DNA of 64,000 bases from GCA-2732755 sp965228265 (GTDB lineage: Bacteria > Planctomycetota > Phycisphaerae > Phycisphaerales > UBA1924): positions 620,001 through 684,000 of the forward strand of contig OZ245804.1 of the NCBI GenBank assembly GCA_965228265.1. Direction: 5' to 3'. Below the pieces are notes generated by a model, which was not told the DNA's origin, made no database searches, and saw only the letters and a program-made list of their open reading frames with translations. The stretch's first letter is position 1, and each line of letters opens with the position of its first letter. This document shows positions 16,964 to 25,663 of the stretch, piece after piece. The translations under genes were made by a program, and so were the position numbers.

Positions 16964-17442
16964 AGCCTGGCCCCCTCGTCACGACGGCGCAGCGGGGGGA
17001 ACATGGCGTCCAGAACGGCGACGAGGTTCATAAACCCCGCCATCGCGCAGCTGAGAGTGCCCAGCTCGTTCATCCGCCCAAGGCCCTGGACGATGTGCCC
17101 CTCGGAGCGCAGGTGAATGTGGACCGCGTCGGTGATGAAGGCGACCGGGCCGGCGAGGACCTGCGCGTAGAACCACCAGCGGTCCTGATGGCTGTCGATG
17201 GCATCGAGCCCGCCGATGAGGATGCCGGTGACGAAGAGGCCGAGCACGCCCAGCATGACGAGCCGACCCCGCCTCGGAAGCCCGAGGACGATGTGCCCGA
17301 GTCCCGGGAAAACGAGGGCCATGACGCCGGCCATCGGATGAAACCCGCGTGTGTTCCAGGGCAGGGGCGCGGGGGTCTCTGGCCGGCTTTCCGGACCCTC
17401 TTGGGTCGCGTCGGGCTGGGATGGGTTTGGGGCGGTTTCCAC
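16960..17442 (-). CDS. Planctomycete-type multi-pass membrane protein, unknown function
   Basis: The product is about 160 residues. A Pro/Glu-rich N-terminus precedes a conserved-looking HPMAGVMALVFPGLGHIVLGLPRRGRLVMLGVLGLFVTG stretch, a second hydrophobic region near QVLAGPVAFITDAVHI, and a third helix (LSCAMAGFMNLVAVLDAMF). The PGLGH motif and helix pattern recall uncharacterised planctomycete membrane families (DUF6677-like; recalled, not searched). The start is uncertain: the GTG at 17442 has GAGG upstream, while the frame stays open to a TTG at 17517. It is coupled to the following small membrane protein. Confidence 0.65.
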   Translation of the reverse strand: METAPNPSQPDATQEGPESRPETPAPLPWNTRGFHPMAGVMALVFPGLGHIVLGLPRRGRLVMLGVLGLFVTGILIGGLDAIDSHQDRWWFYAQVLAGPVAFITDAVHIHLRSEGHIVQGLGRMNELGTLSCAMAGFMNLVAVLDAMFPPLRRRDEGARL

Positions 17443-17536
17443 GCTGAAGCTATACCTCGGCCACCCGAGCCGAGGGGCGTGACACACAGGCTCAAGAAAC
17501 ACGTTGACGAGGGCCAACTGGTGGGTAATCTACCGA

Positions 17537-17561
17537 CCGTCCGGGAAGGTAGGCCGGACGG
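17537..17561 (+). promoter_or_regulatory. Perfect 8-bp inverted repeat upstream of an acidic-protein gene
   Basis: CCGTCCGG and CCGGACGG flank a 9-base spacer that ends just before the GGAG ribosome binding site of the gene at 17577. It could be an operator, or an RNA hairpin that controls translation. Confidence 0.5.
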
Positions 17562-17576
17562 ACGCGGAGACCAGCC

Positions 17577-17816
17577 ATGACACTGACCCTCGACAGCGAA
17601 TCCCACCTCGATCAGCTTCTTGTCGACCCGGCCCAGGAGGGGCGTGATGTTCTCGGAACCGAGTACGTCATGGGCGACTATTACGACGATGACGAGGAAG
17701 ACGGCAGCGACTTCTACGACGACGATGAGGATTACGACGAGGACTACGACGACGACTACGACGACGAGGACGAGGACGAAGGCGACATAGACGATGATGA
17801 GGACGATGATCTCTGA
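17577..17816 (+). CDS. Very acidic small protein
   Basis: The 79-residue product starts at an ATG with GGAG upstream. The first 30 residues look ordinary (LDSESHLDQLLVDPAQEGRDVLG). The last 45 are almost entirely Asp, Glu and Tyr (runs such as DYDEDYDDDYDDED), giving an extreme negative charge. No fold is recognisable. Such tails occur in histone- or basic-protein-binding chaperones and in disordered linkers. It shares direction with another acidic protein 55 bases downstream. Confidence 0.6.
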   Translation: MTLTLDSESHLDQLLVDPAQEGRDVLGTEYVMGDYYDDDEEDGSDFYDDDEDYDEDYDDDYDDEDEDEGDIDDDEDDDL

Positions 17817-17871
17817 TCTGGAGCCGTCGTCCTGACCACGCAGGGCCGGCTCCGCAAACGGGAGCCAGCCG

Positions 17872-18432
17872 ATGGGCCAACGCGCAGCACACAACTTCGA
17901 TTCGTTCGACGATCAGTTCGACGACGACGCGTTCGAGAGGGCCGATTTCGCCGACCCCGCCGACGAGCTCGACGAGAACACCAACGAGGAACTCGACGAG
18001 CTGCTGGCCATGGGCGGCGACGTGCCCGACTCAGACACACCCACCACCGGCCCGAAGCTCGCGCAGACCGAGCAGCGCTACGAAGGCCCCGACCGACGCA
18101 AGAACGTGATGGACACCCGCGCCAGCGGTCTCGAGCGCCGTCGCGGACCGGGGCGACGCCTGACCGACTTTGTCAAGGCCGCCGAGGAAGGCGAGATGAA
18201 CGCCGAGCAGTTCCTCTTCCTCAAGGCGATCGAGACGTTCAAGTCTGCCAACAACAAGCACTACCCCAACTGGACCGATGTGCTCGAGGTCGTGCGGCTT
18301 CTCGGTTATCGCAAGACCGTCTCGAGCGAGCTCAACCTCCCGGGCGTCGACGACTGGACCGAGAAGGCCGACAGCCCCTCGAACGTCCGCACCCGCGAGG
18401 GGATCCTGCACAAGCGCAAGAAAGCCGCGTGA
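17872..18432 (+). CDS. Conserved hypothetical protein with acidic N-terminus and PDRR motif
   Basis: The 186-residue product starts at an ATG with GGGAG upstream. Residues 8-60 are acidic (FDSFDDQFDDDAFERADF). The middle has a basic patch around EGPDRRKNV and LERRRGPGRRLTDF. The last 90 residues form a mixed helical domain (NAEQFLFLKAIETFKSANNK, VLEVVRLLGYRKT) that resembles a small DNA- or RNA-binding helical domain. No named family is recognised. It probably shares a transcript with the upstream acidic protein. Confidence 0.65.
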   Translation: MGQRAAHNFDSFDDQFDDDAFERADFADPADELDENTNEELDELLAMGGDVPDSDTPTTGPKLAQTEQRYEGPDRRKNVMDTRASGLERRRGPGRRLTDFVKAAEEGEMNAEQFLFLKAIETFKSANNKHYPNWTDVLEVVRLLGYRKTVSSELNLPGVDDWTEKADSPSNVRTREGILHKRKKAA

Positions 18433-18578
18433 GCCTGTCGCCCCGGCGCGTTTGATTCTGGATGGCTCCCGCCGCGACGGCAAGACAATCAGATACTCAG
18501 AAACTTGTTGTTCAACCAGAACAGTTCAAGTAGGCTTGCACTCCACGATTGCGAATTGATCGTGTGGGGGAAGCAGAC

Positions 18579-19934
18579 ATGGACTCTACAAGGCTTTTCG
18601 CTCTGACGGCTTGCGTGCTGGCCTCACACGCTCAGGCGCAGATTCTCAACGAGGATCACAAGCTGCTCGCGGATGATGGTGCGCTCGGCGACATCTTCGG
18701 CAAGTCGGTCGCGGTCGACGGCGGCGTCGCCATCGTGGGCGCTTACCTCGACGACGACAACGGGACCGACAGCGGCTCGGCGTACCTCTTCAACACAACG
18801 ACCGGCCAGCAGATGCACAAACTGGTCCCGAGTGACGGGATGGCTTCTGACAGTGCAGCCTTTGCCGTCGCTGTCGCGGGCGACTACGCACTGGTCGGCG
18901 CCAATCTCGACGACGATGTCACGGCGGGTGTCGATGCCGGCTCCGTGTACGTCTTCAGCGTCTCCACGGGTCAGCAGCTGCACCGTCTCCAGCCGAATGA
19001 TATCGAAGAGGGCGACAACTTCGGGCGATCGGTCGCGATCTCGGGGAACATCGCCATCATCAATTCCTACTTCGATGATGACAACGGCACCTCCTCGGGC
19101 TCGGCGTACCTCTTCGACCTCAGCACGGGTCAGCAGATCGCCAAGCTGCTCCCGGTCGACGGCTCTTCGTTCGAGGCATTCGGATCGGTGGCCATCTCGG
19201 GCAACCTCGCTGTGGTGGGTGCACCGCTTGATATTCATGAGGGCGTCGTCACCGGGTCGGCGTATGTCTTCGACACGCTGACCGGGCAACAACTCCACAG
19301 GCTTCTGGCAAGCGACGGCGCGTCGAACGATCACTTTGGAAACGCTGTCGCGATCTCCGGCAACCTGGCACTCATCGGAGCGGACCGGAATGACGACGCA
19401 GGGACCGACTCCGGCTCGGCGTACATCTTCGACGCCACCACCGGTCAGCAGCTTCGCAAGCTGATTCCTGCCGATGGCAGCGCCAGCGACAACTTCGGGT
19501 GCGCAGTTGCCCTGTCCGGCTCGGCAGCCGTCGTCGGTGCCTACCTCGACGACGACAACGGGACCGACAGCGGCTCGGCGTACCTCTTCAACGCCGCGAC
19601 GGGCGATCAGATCGCCAAACTGCTCCCGAGCGATGGCGAATCAAGCGAAGAATTCGGATACGCAGTGGCCTGCTCCGGCACGGTTGCTGTCATAAGTGCG
19701 CCGGACGACGACGACAACAGCCTGTTCTCCGGCTCGGCGTACGTGTTCGAGGTGAGCGTGCCCGCGAACTGCCCGGCCGACACCAACGGCGACGGCATGC
19801 TCAGCCCCGCCGACTTCAGCGCCTGGGTCAGCGCGTTCAACGCGAACGCCCCGGCCTGCGACCAGAACGACGACGGCATGTGCTCACCCGCCGATTTCAG
19901 CGCGTGGGTTGCCAACTACAACGCCGGATGCTGA
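18579..19934 (+). CDS. Secreted FG-GAP-like beta-propeller protein with GC-type dockerin tail
   Basis: The 451-residue protein has a signal peptide (MDSTRLFALTACVLASHAQA). About seven repeats of roughly 50 residues follow, each with the pattern FGxSVAxxGxxAIVGAxLDDDNGTDSGSAYLFxxxTGQQxxKLxPxD, typical of FG-GAP/integrin-alpha propeller blades. The Asp-rich DDDNGTDSG loops could bind calcium. The C-terminus has two dockerin-like repeats (DTNGDGMLSPADFSAWV, DQNDDGMCSPADFSAWV) and ends in Gly-Cys. The ATG at 18579 is set by the signal peptide. Function is unknown; surface adhesion is plausible. Confidence 0.9.
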   Translation: MDSTRLFALTACVLASHAQAQILNEDHKLLADDGALGDIFGKSVAVDGGVAIVGAYLDDDNGTDSGSAYLFNTTTGQQMHKLVPSDGMASDSAAFAVAVAGDYALVGANLDDDVTAGVDAGSVYVFSVSTGQQLHRLQPNDIEEGDNFGRSVAISGNIAIINSYFDDDNGTSSGSAYLFDLSTGQQIAKLLPVDGSSFEAFGSVAISGNLAVVGAPLDIHEGVVTGSAYVFDTLTGQQLHRLLASDGASNDHFGNAVAISGNLALIGADRNDDAGTDSGSAYIFDATTGQQLRKLIPADGSASDNFGCAVALSGSAAVVGAYLDDDNGTDSGSAYLFNAATGDQIAKLLPSDGESSEEFGYAVACSGTVAVISAPDDDDNSLFSGSAYVFEVSVPANCPADTNGDGMLSPADFSAWVSAFNANAPACDQNDDGMCSPADFSAWVANYNAGC

Positions 19935-20378
19935 AGGGCACACGTCCTCGGCCGCCCTGTATCGCGTGGCACGCACGGAACCCGCACCCGAACAACACGG
20001 CCTGACAGTCCAGAAAACACGGGCCTAGCGCAAACTGAACGCCCGATTCGGATGTTCGGTCTTGACCCCCGCGGGCGTTTCGGTAGTCTCATGGCAGAGA
20101 TGGGATCGGGAGGGACAAGAGGGCCACGCCAGGCGTCTTCGGACGACCCGGGCAGGCCTGAGGGGTAGGCGGAGCTCGCCGCGATTGGCCTTTGTGCCCC
20201 GGCAACTTTGGCTCGTCAGCCGCCCCACCCCCATCCCCTTTTTCATTTTTGCACCTACGCGTTCCAACGACGAGTCAATCGCAAGCGCGATGCAATGTCT
20301 GCCAGAAAGAGCCGCGGGCGTAAGCACGCGGAAGGGGCTTGGGAACCGGGTCGTGAGTTCTGAGTCCAACTCAGAACC
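19935..20378. other. Intergenic stretch without a supported gene
   Basis: This 444-base gap holds one notable element, an inverted repeat AACGCCCG (20038-20045) / CGGGCGTT (20072-20079), which could be a weak terminator for the gene before it. ORFs on either strand are short, lack a ribosome binding site and show no family features. Confidence 0.5.
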
Positions 20379-21470
20379 ATGAAAGCCATCGCACTCGTTA
20401 TCGTTCTGACCACAAGCTGTGCCGCCGCGCAGCCGTCATTCGTGACGATCGGTGATCTGCCAGGTGGGTTTCACACGAGCTATGCGAGAGGCGTATCAAG
20501 TGATGGAAGCGTTGTCACCGGGCTCTCATACGCAACGGGCGGCTCCCTAGCGTTCCGTTGGGATGAAGAGTCTGGTATGGAGGCATTGCCAGTCGTGCCA
20601 GGAACGGCCGGCTACCAAGGAGGAACCGTTTCTCCAAACGGCAAGTTCATTACCGGTACTCACGGGTTTCCGAGCCAGCAGGGACAGAACGGATTCGTTT
20701 GGTCCGAAGAGACCGGCACTATCTCTATCGGCTCTCTGCCCGGTGGCAGAAACATGTCGATCCTTGGGCACATCACCAACGACGGCCTCGGGGTCGGGCG
20801 GAGCGATTTTGATCTCACGCCGAGGGGCTACCCGATCTATCGCGCCGTCAAATGGACATTGAAAGGCGGACTAGAGGCGCTCCCGCTCCCAGAACCGACT
20901 GATCTCCAGTTTAGTAGTGCGGCAGGACGTGTCCTCGATGACGGACGAATCTTCGGTATTTCAAACTCTGGCAAGTGGTTCTACTCGGAAGATTCTGGGT
21001 TCGAGATGCTTCCGGTGAGCAGCTATATGAACACCATCAATCCGTCCGGCGATTTCATGATCGGAACAATGCTGGACAGCACATCGCCGATCCCGCATCG
21101 CGCGAGATACTGGACGCCCGACACGGGCGAGGTCCCCCTCACGCCATATGGTGACGACTACGCATCCGAGGCGCTATTTATGAGCGATGACGGATCAGTT
21201 ATCATCGGCCGAGGAACCCAGGGGTGGCAGGTGTGGCTCGACCAAGGATCGCCGGTTCTCTTCGACGACTTTGTTGCAGGTCTAGGCGTCGATCTCGACG
21301 GCTGGAACATGAACTTTGTTTACGGCATATCTGGCGATGGGAGCAAAATCTATGGCTCTGCTATAGATAGCACCGGGAATAATATAGAAGGCTTTGTGCT
21401 CACGATTCCGGCACCGGCTTCCGTAAGCGTGCTCGTTCCAGGGGTGCTTGCATTCAGGCGCAGGCGCTGA
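20379..21470 (+). CDS. Secreted HAF-repeat protein with PEP-CTERM-like end
   Basis: The 363-residue product has a signal peptide (MKAIALVIVLTTSCAAAQP). It then has repeats of the HAF type: GDLPGGFHTSYARGVSSDGSVVTG, FRWDEESGMEALP, FVWSEETGTISIGSLPGG, YWTPDTGEVPLTP. The C-terminus is a proline-alanine motif, a hydrophobic helix and a basic end (PAPASVSVLVPGVLAFRRRR). This is the pattern of PEP-CTERM/exosortase-processed proteins. Its codons are visibly less GC-rich than its neighbours', which may mean a different origin. Function is unknown. Confidence 0.85.
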   Translation: MKAIALVIVLTTSCAAAQPSFVTIGDLPGGFHTSYARGVSSDGSVVTGLSYATGGSLAFRWDEESGMEALPVVPGTAGYQGGTVSPNGKFITGTHGFPSQQGQNGFVWSEETGTISIGSLPGGRNMSILGHITNDGLGVGRSDFDLTPRGYPIYRAVKWTLKGGLEALPLPEPTDLQFSSAAGRVLDDGRIFGISNSGKWFYSEDSGFEMLPVSSYMNTINPSGDFMIGTMLDSTSPIPHRARYWTPDTGEVPLTPYGDDYASEALFMSDDGSVIIGRGTQGWQVWLDQGSPVLFDDFVAGLGVDLDGWNMNFVYGISGDGSKIYGSAIDSTGNNIEGFVLTIPAPASVSVLVPGVLAFRRRR

Positions 21471-21471
21471 C

Positions 21472-22662
21472 TCAATCCGCCGCGCGCTTGGCCGGTCTCG
21501 GCTCGATGAACAGGATCGTCGTCGCCTCCGCGACCACGCCGAGGTCTTGGTCCTCGATCTCCACGACGATCGGGACGGGGTCACTGCCGAGGGGTGCGGT
21601 CACGACGAGCCAGATGCTGACGCGGCCTGAGGCCGAGGGCGGCAAGTCCCCCACGATCGCGCGGCCGATGCGCACGCTCGCCGAGTCGGCGATGGGTGTG
21701 CGCAGGCGCGCGACGCCGCCGACCAGCGGCGTGTCGCCGAAGTTCTTGACGTTGCAGACCAGGTGCACGTCGTCGCCCGGGCGGAAGCGCAGCTCGCCCG
21801 AGACCGGGTCGACCACGCGACCGTGACGATCGGGCAGGATCTCGAGCGTTGTTTCCAGAGCGGGCAGGGGCAGCGGGTTCACCGCGATCGTCAGCGATTC
21901 GGACGACTCGATCTCCGCGTTGTGCTGCTCGCTCGATGACACCGCAAAGCTCGTCGCGCTCTGGCGCACGCGCCTCGGGATGTGCACGCGGTGCTCGAGC
22001 TCGAGTGTCTCGCCCGGCTCGAGCATACCGAACTGGAAGTCGATCGGGTCGAGGCCCGATCCCTTGGGCGGCTCGAGCGTGCTGCGCAGGCGGTAGACCG
22101 GGCGTGTGCCCGTCGAGCGCGCCAGCGCCTTGACCACCGCGCGTCCGCCGGCGGGGACGGGCTGGGGCTCGACGCGGTACTCGATCTCGACCGTGCCGCC
22201 CGGGCCGGCGATGCCGCTCTTGCTCCGGCTCTCGGCGAGCGACCACTCGAAGAGCCGATCGATCGAGGCCTGGTCGAGCAGGCGCGTGTCGATTTCGTAC
22301 AGGTCACCATCGATCAGGGCGTGCACCGTCACCGGACCCGGCTTGATGCGACGCATCTCGGCGGGCGACTCGGCGATGCGGAAGCACATCGCGCCGGTCG
22401 CGGTCGGCTCGGCGTACACGGACCGCGGCAGCGTCGGGCCGCTCAAGCGAAGCTGCGAGCCGCCCATCAGGCCGTCGCTGCCAAGCTCATCCAGCCCGCG
22501 ATCGAGCTGCACGCACAAACCCCCGGCCTCGGGCGACCAGACCGCGCTCAGCAGCTTCGGCGCCATCACACTCGGCGGCCTGGGTGACGACGAACAACCA
22601 GCCGTCGCAAGCAGACACGACGACGAGATCGCCAGAACGACAGCGAGTCCCGCACGCCTCAT
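21472..22662 (-). CDS. Lipoprotein coupled to the pseudokinase-FGE-like protein
   Basis: The 396-residue product has a lipoprotein signal: MRRAGLAVVLAISSSCLLATAGC with lipobox LATAGC. The rest looks extracytoplasmic and beta-rich, with domain-like segments near residues 35-120 and 150-260 (PGGTVEIEYRVEPQPVPAGG) and a CARDB-like segment near 280-380 (FRPGDDVHLVCNVKNFGDTPLVGGVARLRTP). Its ATG overlaps the stop of the kinase-like gene (ATGA), so the two are co-translated. It may be a cell-surface partner of that membrane protein. Confidence 0.8.
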   Translation of the reverse strand: MRRAGLAVVLAISSSCLLATAGCSSSPRPPSVMAPKLLSAVWSPEAGGLCVQLDRGLDELGSDGLMGGSQLRLSGPTLPRSVYAEPTATGAMCFRIAESPAEMRRIKPGPVTVHALIDGDLYEIDTRLLDQASIDRLFEWSLAESRSKSGIAGPGGTVEIEYRVEPQPVPAGGRAVVKALARSTGTRPVYRLRSTLEPPKGSGLDPIDFQFGMLEPGETLELEHRVHIPRRVRQSATSFAVSSSEQHNAEIESSESLTIAVNPLPLPALETTLEILPDRHGRVVDPVSGELRFRPGDDVHLVCNVKNFGDTPLVGGVARLRTPIADSASVRIGRAIVGDLPPSASGRVSIWLVVTAPLGSDPVPIVVEIEDQDLGVVAEATTILFIEPRPAKRAAD

Positions 22663-25358
22663 CGGGCGTCGGCCTCTTGATCCGGGTTGGTCTGCGGGGT
22701 GTTCGAGCCGGGATGCGTCTCACCCGTCCACATCAGACGGAGCCCCACGCGCTCGTCGGGCCGCTCGCGCTGGACCAGCTCGTGCCTGGCCGCGGCTCGC
22801 AGAGCCGAGGGCGTCGAGAGATACGACCCGCCCCGCGTCATGACAACGCTCTCGTTGTGGCCGACACCACTGCTGATCACCAACTCGGCGGCGTTGCCGA
22901 GCATGTCGGCCAGCCCCCACGGGTTCACGCCCTTGACGCCGGCCTCGCGGGGCAGACCCGCCGAGTCGAGCACCGACCATCCCGCCTCGCTCGCGCGATC
23001 GCGGTCGGCCAGACACGCGTACTCCCACTGCGCCTCGGTCGGCACGGTAAACGTCCCGCCGAAGCGGTCGCTGAGCATCTGCCCGAGCGTGCGCGCTTCG
23101 TCGATCGTGATGCCCACGGCGGGCAGGTCGGGCTGATCAGGGGCCGGTGCGCCGCGGATGGCTGCCAGTTGCCCGCGCGTGAGCTCGGTCGCCGCGAGCC
23201 AGAAGCCCTTCTCGATGCGGACCTGTTTCTGGTCCTCGCCGAAGCGGCGCTCGGGGTCGCCCTCGGGGCTGCCCATCATGAAGACGCCCGGCTCGATGTA
23301 TCGCCAGGCCATCTGAACACCCGGTGCCAGCTCGATCGTGCGCCCGCGCGCGTGCTCCAGATCACGCCAGAGCGCCTCGACCTCGGTGCGCGGGGCTCTG
23401 GATGCGAGTCGCTCGATGGCTTTCGTCGCATCGCGGAACCGGCGTTCTTCGATGATGCCCCGGACCTCGGCGATCGCGACGCCCGCTTTGGCAGCCGAGG
23501 CGACGAACGAGCCGCGCGCCTCGTTGAAGCTGTCCTCGGCCGCGGCAAACTCGCCCGCTGCAAGCTGAGACTCGGCCCGCTCGAGCACCGCCATCGCCGC
23601 GTCGAACGATGCGCCCGCCAGCCCCGAGGCCCCCGACTGCTCGGCGTGGCGCTTGGCTGCAAGCGCGTCCCGCTTGGCCAGGGCCGCCGACTGAGCCTGC
23701 GCCTGCCGGCGCTCGGCCTCGATGTCGATCACCGGCGTGACAGGAGCCGCGACCTCCGCACCTTCGTCGGACGCATCCTCTTCCTGCGTGGGCCGATCGT
23801 TCACAGGGGTGGCCGACCCGTCCGCGCGATCGTCAGCAGGCGTGCGCACGAGCGGGTTGCTTTGCGCGGGCAGGACCCGCGGCTTCTCGGCCAGCTCAGT
23901 CTCCGACTCGGCGGGCGTTCCGTTCGAAGCCAGAGCGCCGTTGTCGGGCAGGCCCGGGATGCCAAGGCCGTTCAGATACCCCGCGTCCCACGCGAAATAC
24001 CCGCCAGCGCCGCCGACCGCGGTCAGCACCAGAAGCACACCCGCAGCCCGAACCGTCCGCGTGCGCAGCCTGGCGCGTCTGGCCTGGGCGACCATCTGCC
24101 TGGCCTGCTCGTCCGCCGGGCTGAGCTCGGCGATCCTTCTCCAGCTATCGAGCGAAGCGCCCACATGCCCCGCGGCGCAGAGCTGCTCGGCGATCCCGCT
24201 CAGACGCGTCAGCTCGGCGAGCGTCTCGCGCTTGGACGACAGGCGCTGGACCTGGTGATCCGCCGGGAACTTTTTGAGCAGACGTGTCAGCGTGTCGAGG
24301 GCGCCCGCGTAGTTCAGGTCCTGCTCGTGCTGGCGGAATGTCTTCATCAGCTCGTCGCGTTCGCCCTTGAGCTGGTCCGCCCGGCGGAGCACGACCATCG
24401 CCTCGGCCGACTCGCTGTTCTTGGCCAGAGCCTCCTCGCCCGCCTCGCGCATCGCCGCGAACGAGCCGGAGAGCTCGGCCTTTCTCGCCCGGCCGATCAG
24501 CTCCTCCTCGCCCTCCTGCTGGAGCTGATCCGGGTGAAGCTCGGTCGCGCGGAGCTCGCGGAGGAAGGCCTCGATCGTCGGCTGGCGCGTCGCCACGCTC
24601 GTGCCGAGGGCGGCCCGCACCGCCGGCTGAACCGCTTCGGGCAGATCGCGCACCTCGACCGAGCCCGAGGACACGCCCGTCAGGAGCTGGCACAGCGTGC
24701 GCGCCAGACCTTTGACATCCTGCCGAACCGCGCGTGCGTGGTCGCCCTTGTCGAGCCCGCCCAGACCGAAGTCGGCGAGCACCGGCTTGTTGCCATCGAG
24801 GAAAAGGATGTTCCCCCCGCGCACCGAGCCGTGGAAAAACCCGTGCTCGTGCGCAAAGGCGATCGCCGATCCGACAGCCTCGATGATCCGCACCGCCTGA
24901 CGCAGGCTCATCGCGCCCTGCGAGGCGACGAGCCGACCCGCGTCCGGGCCGTCGATGTACTCGCTGACGATGTAGGGCCCCGCCGCGTCCTCGCCCACGT
25001 CGAAGACGCGCACGATCGATTCGTGGCGGTACGCGGCGACCTGCTCGGCGGCGGCCATTGCCATCTCGGCTGCCTGCCGATGCTTCTCCGTGTCCGTGCG
25101 GAAGCGCTTGAGCGCGACCATCGCCTCGGTCAGCCGATCGCGCGCCAGGAACGCCTTGCCCAGCTTGCCCGTGCCGAGAAACTCGACAAGCTCGTAGCGC
25201 CGACCCACAACCGTCCCGATGGGCGACGCAGCATCGGCGGGCGCAGCCGAGGGCTTGCCCTCGATCTGCGCACCCTGCGTATCGGCGCCGACAAGACGCG
25301 GAAGACCGGGGCGGGCGGATTGGTTCGATTGCTCAGCCAAGGAAAGAAGCGTACGCAC
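22659..25358 (-). CDS. Predicted pseudokinase fused to FGE-sulfatase-like domain
   Basis: The product is about 900 residues. The N-terminal Ser/Thr-kinase-like domain (about residues 45-290) has a glycine loop LGTGKLGKAF, the Lys in VALKRF and an intact DFG (LADFGL). The catalytic HRD-DLKPxN segment reads HGSVRGGN, so the catalytic Asp is missing. A helical region and a membrane helix (VRAAGVLLVLTAVGGAGGYFAW) follow, then an Ala/Glu-rich coiled region. A C-terminal FGE-sulfatase domain closes it (FMMGSPEGD, PTEAQWEYAC, NPWGLADMLGN, RGGSYLS, VGLRLMW). The GTG at 25358 is a best guess, because longer starts run into tRNA-Leu. It is coupled to the lipoprotein downstream. Confidence 0.85.
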   Translation of the reverse strand: MRTLLSLAEQSNQSARPGLPRLVGADTQGAQIEGKPSAAPADAASPIGTVVGRRYELVEFLGTGKLGKAFLARDRLTEAMVALKRFRTDTEKHRQAAEMAMAAAEQVAAYRHESIVRVFDVGEDAAGPYIVSEYIDGPDAGRLVASQGAMSLRQAVRIIEAVGSAIAFAHEHGFFHGSVRGGNILFLDGNKPVLADFGLGGLDKGDHARAVRQDVKGLARTLCQLLTGVSSGSVEVRDLPEAVQPAVRAALGTSVATRQPTIEAFLRELRATELHPDQLQQEGEEELIGRARKAELSGSFAAMREAGEEALAKNSESAEAMVVLRRADQLKGERDELMKTFRQHEQDLNYAGALDTLTRLLKKFPADHQVQRLSSKRETLAELTRLSGIAEQLCAAGHVGASLDSWRRIAELSPADEQARQMVAQARRARLRTRTVRAAGVLLVLTAVGGAGGYFAWDAGYLNGLGIPGLPDNGALASNGTPAESETELAEKPRVLPAQSNPLVRTPADDRADGSATPVNDRPTQEEDASDEGAEVAAPVTPVIDIEAERRQAQAQSAALAKRDALAAKRHAEQSGASGLAGASFDAAMAVLERAESQLAAGEFAAAEDSFNEARGSFVASAAKAGVAIAEVRGIIEERRFRDATKAIERLASRAPRTEVEALWRDLEHARGRTIELAPGVQMAWRYIEPGVFMMGSPEGDPERRFGEDQKQVRIEKGFWLAATELTRGQLAAIRGAPAPDQPDLPAVGITIDEARTLGQMLSDRFGGTFTVPTEAQWEYACLADRDRASEAGWSVLDSAGLPREAGVKGVNPWGLADMLGNAAELVISSGVGHNESVVMTRGGSYLSTPSALRAAARHELVQRERPDERVGLRLMWTGETHPGSNTPQTNPDQEADAR

Positions 25359-25422
25359 GCCCTTGCCGGGTTCTCCCTCATACACCCCCCGCAAATGGCG
25401 GGTCTCAAAGGGATTGTGTGAA

Positions 25423-25506
25423 TGCGGGCAACAGGAGTCGAACCTGCACAACCTTTCGGTCACGGGAACCTAAATCCCGCGCGTCTGCCAATTCCGCCAT
25501 GCCCGC
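25423..25506 (-). tRNA. tRNA-Leu (anticodon TAG)
   Basis: An 84-nt class II cloverleaf on the minus strand: acceptor GCGGGCA / TGCCCGC with discriminator A, and D arm GGCGGAATTGGCAGACGC. The anticodon stem CGGGA/TCCCG closes TTTAGGT, giving TAG. A long variable arm (GACCGAAAGGTT) and T arm GGTTCGACTCC follow. It sits directly before the kinase-like gene on the same strand. Confidence 0.97.
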
Positions 25507-25663
25507 GCATCGTCTCCCGGGTGGTCCGTTGAGCCCCGAGCGTCCGATGGTATGGAGAAACGCAGGTCGCAGGCTTCCGTATCATAAGCGGCACCGGAAT
25601 CGTTCCCGCCGCACCTCAGCGGCGCGTTGGGGTCGTTCGAGAGGCCGGAAGGAAGGATCGCCC

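Noticed and set aside
16709..17442. Holin/lysis pair belonging to the terminase block
   Set aside because: Both genes are on the opposite strand, are separated from the terminase by the palindromic element, and the larger one looks like a chromosomal planctomycete membrane protein.
20025..20369. Minus-strand open frame of 114 codons in the gap before the HAF-repeat gene
   Set aside because: No ribosome binding site, no hydrophobic or catalytic pattern, and Arg/Ser/Pro-rich composition typical of chance frames in GC-rich DNA.
22659..23400. True formylglycine-generating enzyme for sulfatase maturation
   Set aside because: The domain is the generic FGE-sulfatase fold fused to a kinase-like protein. 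The paired active-site Cys residues of real FGE are not evident, and no sulfatase gene is nearby.
22584..25421. Plus-strand open frame of 945 codons
   Set aside because: It is the complement of the pseudokinase gene. The translation has no domain and is Arg/Ala/Leu-rich; the minus strand has kinase and FGE motifs.
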